NCBI RefSeq assembly: GCF_020382885.2
Contig: NC_058501.1
Location: forward strand, 16,736,001-16,800,000
Direction of reading: 5' to 3'
Length of the DNA: 64,000 nt
Source: Scatophagus argus
Taxonomy: Eukaryota; Chordata; Actinopteri; Scatophagidae
In this document: positions 58,101-64,000 of the stretch, piece after piece
Numbering within the stretch: position 1 is the first letter of the stretch
How the letters are laid out: every line of letters begins with the position of its first letter
Notes under the pieces: model-generated
The model's input: the letters and a program-made list of their open reading frames with translations, nothing else
Database searches by the model: none
What the model was told of the DNA's origin: nothing
Translations under genes and position numbers: made by a program

Positions 58101-59557
58101 CACACCTGTTGCCCAGACAATCAGAGGATCGGTCAGTTTGACCCTGTCGTGTGTTAGAATTTCTTTATGTGCTAACGTACCTGCAAGCTGAGTCTTAAAC
58201 ATACCTTGATAGTTTTCTCCTTCCCTCTCACGCTCCTTCTCCCTCTCCATTTCTTCTCTCTCATAGTCTTCCTTTCTTTGTATTTCAAAACGGCGCTCAA
58301 AGCCATCCTTAGGCCGCCACATGTCCACTAACAACAAAGGACATTCCCACGGGGCAACGCTTCTCCGGCACTCTGTCTCCCATTTGATAGCTCCATCTGG
58401 CTGCTGGATGGGCTTTCCAATGACATCACACAACAGGAAGTCCTCTGGGCTGTGTTTTTGGAGAACTAGAAGGTAATGGAGGAAGGGAGGAGGAGGAGGA
58501 GGGGAGGGTGGTAATTATTTTTCCATAACACTGAGGTTTATGTTTGTATTAAGTCATTCCCAATTGGTTAAAAATCTTGAGCAAACAACTCCCAGTAATG
58601 GTTTGCAGCAGAGGTCCAAATGAGAGAAAATTTCCCTCTCTCATACCTGCGTCATCTGTCTCCTCCCGTTCTCTCTCAATGTACCGAGTGATGACCTGGG
58701 CGATGAGCTGCCTGGCTGTAGAGTGAGCGTTGGCCAGCAGGGAGCGATAGTTGGCCCCACTGGAGAGGGCATCCCCATAGATCTTGATCAAGCCTGGGGC
58801 AGAGGAAGAGGCAGGGGGCAAGTAGTGGTGGGAGGAGGGGGCAGCTGAATGAGCCCAAACTTCTCTCTCCCTCTCCCCCACTGCCCGGTCCCGGTCACTG
58901 TTTGAGCGCCCTCGCAGGAAGAGATGGGAAAGACGCTTTGTGCGGGACTGGGGCCCTGCAGGCCGCGGCCTGAGGAAGGCCGGAGATGGAGATGGGGATG
59001 GGGATGGGGAAGCCAGTGAGGGGGTGGAGTTAGAAAGGGAAGAGGAAGGAGCAGAGGGGGCCTCGTGGAGGGAGGCTGCGTCAGAGCTGGTGGTCGACCT
59101 GGGAACAACAGAGAAAGGGGAAGACAGATGGAAGAGAGAGGAAGGAGAAAGGAAGGGACCGGTCAGCTGTGAATTATGACTGACTAAACACAGACAAACA
59201 ACAAGTACTAAAATAAAACAGGGAAAGGTTACGGAGTTGGAAGGATACTGATGACAGTGGAAGTAAGATAAGATGACATCAATACATAAACTGTTCATTC
59301 AACAATTCTTATCAGGCACTGAATTCTCACTAAACAATTACGGCATGAAAGTTGCCTATCGTGAGAACAAACAAACATGAAAAGGTACGCCAAACAGGAG
59401 ATAAAAAAGAGAGCTTAAGAAAAATTCAAACTGACTTGACAGAGATAGCGCTTGGCCAACGACCCCCGAGCTTGGCAAAGTGTTTCCTGGGCGAGTTGAT
59501 CCACAGGCCCACAGGGAAATGGAGCTTTCTGAATCGAGGACTGCCAGACCCCTCCAT
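52177..59557 (-). CDS. rasip1: Ras-interacting protein 1 (Rasip1), complete coding region
   Basis: Endothelial Rap1/Ras effector needed for vessel lumen formation; model of 998 aa (human 963). CDS exons in transcript order: 59557-59436, 59098-58647, 58465-58205, 58105-57864, 57771-57607, 57056-56852, 56748-56450, 56346-56185, 55097-55057, 54761-54607, 54470-54358, 53539-53245, 52856-52693, 52599-52458, 52355-52177. The N-terminus GSPRFRKLHFPVGLWINSPR is near identical to human. The RA domain (about 130-270) contains LIKIYGDALSSGANYRSLLA. An FHA domain (about 400-560) keeps FGR, LARH and THNG. The DIL/dilute region (about 650-900) contains LRPLIFWMSNATELLNFFQV, TFGYLFFFTNTSLLNTLLER and RTNLDLVMDWLQGAGLGDIA. 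The ATG follows an acceptor directly, so at least one non-coding exon lies upstream. The intron after the 57771-57607 exon uses a GC donor. Confidence 0.96.
53665..53900. repeat. teleost interspersed repeat in rasip1 intron
   Basis: ATGAAATTTTGTACAGACAT, TTCATGGTTCCCAGAGGATA and CTTTGGTGATCCCAAGAC match a very common teleost repeat as I remember it. It lies in the intron between exons 54470-54358 and 53539-53245. A second fragment with the same CATTCATGGCTCCCAGAGGA core is near 55890-55960. Confidence 0.6.
58980..59015 (-). repeat. rasip1: in-frame hexanucleotide repeat in rasip1
   Basis: Tandem ATCCCC units code for alternating Ser-Pro (SPSPSPSPSP) in the disordered segment before the RA domain. 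Confidence 0.8.
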
Positions 59558-60656
59558 CTGACAGCGGGAGAGAGAGAAAGACATGTAAATATACAGAACA
59601 ATGTAGCTTTTCAAATCTACAATCTGCAGTATGTCAAGATACTGTAAATGTTATGTTTCCCCTAATCTGCTTAATCTACCTCCACGCTGTAGTGAGGAAT
59701 GTGTCAGCAATGCCAGGATTTAAACAATATAACAATGGGATGATGTCACCATCAAAAATATCAACAGGATACCTACAGCAGGTTGTCAACATGGTGAAAA
59801 CAAACGGAAAGAAATTAGCTCACAACATCCCAAACACAGCTCTTGGATATTACAGCGGGAATTTCTCACTCTCAAACAGGAAGCATCTTTGGTAGGACTC
59901 ATGTTCAGCTGTTGCACTGACAGGGAAATACCCACTCCAAAGGTCACTGTCTCTCCATTTCTCAGAGTTAATTCAATGTAAATTACTATAAAATGTAATT
60001 AATTAATAAATTAAGGACCAAATTTAGTTGTTTTGTTTGCCATTGCAGGCGGAATTCTAGGGCCTAAACAAAATACACTCCTGTGGAAAGCTACCACTTT
60101 TTAAAGTGTGATTTCTGACAAGACTAATAATTTTGTCATATCTTGACATGTGTATCTGCACCCAAAACCTGCTGTTGTCATTTTAGATAGAAGAGATTCA
60201 CTACATTTGTGGTGGAATATTTTGAAAACCTTAAAAAAAATCAGAATAGTATGCGAAAGAAATTCAAATGCCTTTTGGTATTTGATTTTTAAAAGACTTA
60301 CCCACAATTACTTCTGGTCCTTCAGCAGTGTGTTATGATGGTTTGCTCACCCGCAAAATGCAAACACGCAGTTCAATGCGACTTATTAACTTTTTATGTT
60401 TTCTTTTCCCCAGGACGAAATTCCATTTTCAAAAGGCCTGAACTTGTCGCAGGGCTACACACACATCTCTAATTCTTAATATCCATTGGTTCAATCGTTC
60501 TTTTCATTAAATACCCTTTTCTTATAACTGGGCAAGATCTGCTCCCTCTCTCCCTCTGGCTCTCAGCCTCTCTGGGTCTATAGATAGAGAAACAGGCCCA
60601 TTGTTCTAAGTGACAGAATTTCCTTCCTTTGCAGTGGACAACACCTATATCCTGAC

Positions 60657-60728
60657 TGAGAGAGAGAAAGAGAAAGAGAGGGAAAGAGAGAGGGAGAGAG
60701 AGAGAGAGAGGGAGAGGGAGAGGGGGAG
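60657..60728. repeat. (GA)n purine tract
   Basis: About 70 bases of GA with AAAG and GGGA interruptions. Confidence 0.85.
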
Positions 60729-61018
60729 ATTAATAGAAAGTGAGAAAAGGATGAATTTAGACACAGATATGAGACCTTGTTGGGAATATTATACCCCACA
60801 AAGCAATCTGGACATCTACCTTTAGCTCTGTCTGGTTTAAATCTCATCGTAATAAAGTTTAACTAGATAAAATGGGGTCTCAACCAGGCTAGAGCACACC
60901 GACAAAAATGTGTCAATTTAAATCTGATACCTCAATGATGATTAGAACAGATATCACAATGCATCACAAAATACACAGAGGGCCTGGCTTGATATTGTGC
61001 TGGAAAGAGGATGAAGGA

Positions 61019-61037
61019 AACACACACACACACACAG
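61019..61037. repeat. (CA)n microsatellite
   Basis: About 9 CA units. Confidence 0.8.
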
Positions 61038-62579
61038 TGAGACAGGAAGCTAGAGGGAGCGACAGAGACACCTGTGATCTTTGACCTTTGGTTTGACAGG
61101 AAGACGACGATGGCAAGAGAAAGGGGGCTGTCGCTGTGTCCCAGTTCAGGGGCCAGAGCCTCCGAGATCTGCATTGCAGACCAAACAGTTCAGTAACCCC
61201 TGTCCCGCGGCAAAGCCTCCTCCACTGTAGAGTCAATATTCACTGAGGGAGACGGAAGGAGCATACTTCAGTTCAAATGTGGACAGTATGAGCAGTAACT
61301 GCAACATTAGCCTGACAAGTTGTCACTGTCCGTATCATACTGACTCAAGAAATCAGGTCTACCTGTAATTAGCCTCCTTGCCAGTCTTAGGTGTGATAGC
61401 TTCAGTTACATGTGCCAACAGGCCAACAAAATAGATAATATAGGCTTACTGAGTGATGTTGTCAAACATTAAAATGAAATGTTTGAGCAAAAGAGTTTAA
61501 AAAGAATACTGATTACATCATAAGAGTTGTCATTTCTCTCCACCAATGACTTGGGACAGTCAAGAATCAGATTACTTTATGGATGGCACTTGTTTCCTCT
61601 ATCTTTAACAATGACTTAAATTGGCTATTTAATTAAAGTGATAAATATCAACAAAGCAACATTATATATTTCACTGTAATGGGTCTATTTTGTCTCATTT
61701 GGGACGAAATATTACAGGTGCTTTCCATGAGATACCTTCCCTGTGCAACACTTTATTTGTTCCCAGGGGACAATTTAAAGTTATTTTCTTACCTTAACTG
61801 TTTCACTGCTGAAAAAGCAACAATTGAGATTTTTACATAAATACATAGTTAGAAGAGATGATCGTTTTCGGTTAATTATTACAGTCTTTATAGCTCAATA
61901 AACTCAGTAAACTACATTAAGGATGTCAGCGTTTCAGGCGATCCCACCACCCGCTATCCCAGCGTCCTTTGCGCGTTGACGAGCAAGGACATCTTTCCGC
62001 AGAGCATCGAGGACACAGCGAGCAAAGTCCCAAGGTTAGCTGTCGGTAACTCCTAAATTTGATGTTGTTTGTACAAATTTGAAATTCGTCTTTCTGTGGC
62101 TTTCTAATGTTCTTAACTGCAAACACGCGTGGAACAGCTAGGCGTGTTCCAATATGTTGCCCACCATTCAGATCCAGGGATGTTAGCATGTTAGCGACTA
62201 GCTAACAGCTAGAACAGCTAACAGTCTGAACACTTTGCGGAGCTATGCTAACTGTGCTAACTTGTATTCAAGCTGTGTAGTCGTGTCAAGGTTTTGATAT
62301 TTGTGTTTGTCAAGAGTTAGATGGCAGGCTCTTATCAGGCCTATGGACAAATATTAGCACCATCAATGAGTAGCGACAAAATGTAAGCAAAGCTCACTTA
62401 AAATTGATTTTGGTCACAACGCTATTTTTAGCTTATACATCAGTTTTCGAGCTTTACGATGTGGTTGTACTGTGTAAGCTGTGGCCATTTAACGTGATTT
62501 ATGAACCTGTTGCAACTAAGTTAATCCATTTTGTACACTGTTTCACTATCTTGTAGACATCTTATTTAATCTCATAAAG

Positions 62580-63658
62580 ATGGCTGAGAATATCGAGGAG
62601 AAGATCAAGAACTACAGGACTGCCCCTTTTGACGCCCGGTTCCCCAACACCAATCAAACCCGCAACTGTTTCCAGAACTATCTGGGTGAGGACATGGATC
62701 AGTATGTTGTGATGACCCGTTCATAAGGTTTGAATTGTTCAGACACAGCACAGGCACTGCAGGTGAAAACTTAAGAAATACCTGAACTCGACTGTATGAC
62801 TGTATGTATGTAACATCTGTCATGTTAGATTCACAAACTTCATGAAATGAGCGTCTAAGCAAGCACTTACAGGTACATGTAGCATTTTAATACAATGTGG
62901 ATCAGTAAAATGTGCTTATATCAGCTGTCAGTTTATGGTTATTTAGTTAAAAGCTTTGGGTTAATTTATTGTATATATTTATTTATTGTGTAGGCACACC
63001 CATCACATTTACATGGTGCACCCTAAATAAGCTGTTTGTACAAACCTAGAAATCAGTTGTTTACTAAGAACATTTTCTTTTGAAAAAGTGTTTTGTGTAT
63101 GACCTCCACATGACATCAGTATTTCACTCTTAAAAATTCCCTCTGTAAATTACTGACCTTGAATCAGTAGTTTTGATTAATCTGTTGGTGATTAAAACAA
63201 AATTAAATCCTGTCCTCTTTGCAGTTGAGTTGCTTTCTGTCTGATGGAAACTTAATCTGTCTGTGGTGTCTTCTTTAATAGCCTTATAAAAGAAGTTTTG
63301 TGTTGAAGCTAGTTATGTAAAACCAACAGCTTCATCACAGTTTGTGGTCATCACGTTCTGTCTCACTCTGTAGCTTTAGCATCTTATTAATACTGAGTAG
63401 ACAAAGCAATAAGAAGATAAGCAGAGGTTGTACGCTTGTTTTTCAAGGCCGGTGCTGACACCTCTTAGATTTCTGTGGTTTTTTATTTATGGTGTTTTTA
63501 GTGTGAACATCATGTCAGCTGAGTAACCTTGAACCCTTTTCTTATTTTTCACTCCAGACTTCCACAGGTGCAACAAGGCCCTGTCAGCCAAAGACCAGGA
63601 TGTGTCTCCTTGTCAGTGGTACCAGAGGGTTTACAAAAGCCTCTGCCCCAATAGCTGG
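62580..63658 (+). CDS. cox6b1: cytochrome c oxidase subunit 6B, first two coding exons
   Basis: Small intermembrane-space subunit of mitochondrial complex IV that bridges the two monomers. CDS exons 62580-62685 and 63558-63658 encode 69 residues; the last exon (about 17 residues in human) is beyond the window. The first coding exon begins at an acceptor at 62556, so a non-coding first exon exists upstream. The sequence [20 protein letters not shown] is near human MAEDMETKIKNYKTAPFDSR. The twin-cysteine motif is intact: Cys-x9-Cys (C-FQNYLDFHR-C) and Cys-x10-Cys ([12 protein letters not shown]), the MIA40-type import and disulfide signature of this subunit. Partial because of the window edge. 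COX6B1 versus COX6B2 is not settled: human COX6B2 is the one near IL11, but this sequence looks like the ubiquitous form. Confidence 0.93.
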
Positions 63659-64000
63659 GTAAGTTCATGGGACTTTGCCATAGTTCCTCAGTACGTTCAG
63701 GTGGTGAATGGACCATAAAATAAAATTTCTTCTTTCAACTAATAGCTTAGTTGGATGTTTTTCCATACACACACTGATTTTAGTTCGTGCTGGTGGATTG
63801 CTTAAACTAGCTTATGTAGCCCAGGCTCAATGTTTTCCTGCTTCTTGATATTTGGTTTTGTTTCTCTGTGGTTTGTTTTGTTCTGTGATTGATCTTTGAT
63901 TAGGTTTCTCTTGGATGGTTTGGTGTCTTGGAATCTGTGATCATGATATGTTCTAGCCATACTTAAGTTGATACCTGAGCGTTTGTTTGTTGTCAAATTG
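63659..64000. other. cox6b1 second coding intron, partial
   Basis: Starts with donor GTAAGT. No exon is recognised before the window ends. Confidence 0.6.

Larger units (their letters stand above)
59558..62579. other. rasip1 5' region, cox6b1 first exon and intron
   Basis: About 3 kb between two divergently read genes. It has a (GA)n tract (60657-60728) and a (CA)n tract (61019-61037). A strong minus-strand donor AAG/GTAAGAA at 61793 could end a non-coding rasip1 first exon. A plus-strand donor CAAG/GTTAGC after 62034 could end the cox6b1 first exon, whose GC-rich promoter is around 61.93-62.03 kb. A GCTAA-rich tract lies at 62180-62270. No other gene is seen. Confidence 0.5.

Overview
The window is vertebrate nuclear DNA, almost certainly from a percomorph-type (spiny-rayed) teleost. 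The genes are split by short GT-AG introns. The AID protein carries the longer zinc-motif linker known from fish. Interspersed repeats that I recognise as common in percomorph genomes occur between and inside the genes, and dinucleotide microsatellites are dense. I see no bacterial features, CRISPR array, rRNA, convincing tRNA or microRNA, and no retroviral, LTR or capsid-bearing element.

Nine protein genes can be supported. In order they are: the last exon of an SBK-family kinase (+, 440-1213); mfap5 (+, 8085-9782); necap1 (-, 11827-16377); aicda, which encodes AID (-, 17136-19142); nat14 (-, 22407-23459); znf628 (-, 24734-31430); il11 (-, 33967-38443); rasip1 (-, 52177-59557); and the first two coding exons of cox6b1 (+, 62580-63658, running off the right edge). 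Exon boundaries were placed by hand from splice sites, phase continuity and remembered family sequences. In all eight multi-exon models the phases close.

Layout: 1.2-8.1 kb is intergenic. From 8.1 to 32.2 kb the genes are packed closely, with mfap5 and necap1 tail to tail and necap1, aicda, nat14 and znf628 all on the minus strand. il11 follows at 32.6-38.9 kb and has a TATA/AP-1 promoter and an AU-rich 3' UTR. From 38.9 to 51.9 kb there is a gene-free stretch of about 13 kb that is rich in microsatellites and holds several candidate conserved non-coding blocks. rasip1 and cox6b1 then lie head to head.

The genes do not form one pathway. SBK, NAT14, ZNF628, IL11 and a COX6B gene are neighbours in human 19q13.42, RASIP1 is in 19q13.33, and MFAP5, AICDA and NECAP1 are in human 12p13. 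The window therefore joins an AID block to an IL11/ZNF628 block. I found no new enzymatic or defence system. The most useful leads are the duplicated six-finger module and repeated C-terminal motif in Znf628, a Necap1 model without the expected C-terminal WVQF, an Mfap5 without RGD, a GC-AG intron in rasip1, the il11 control elements, GCTAA-rich tracts beside several promoters, and candidate enhancers in the gene-free stretch.
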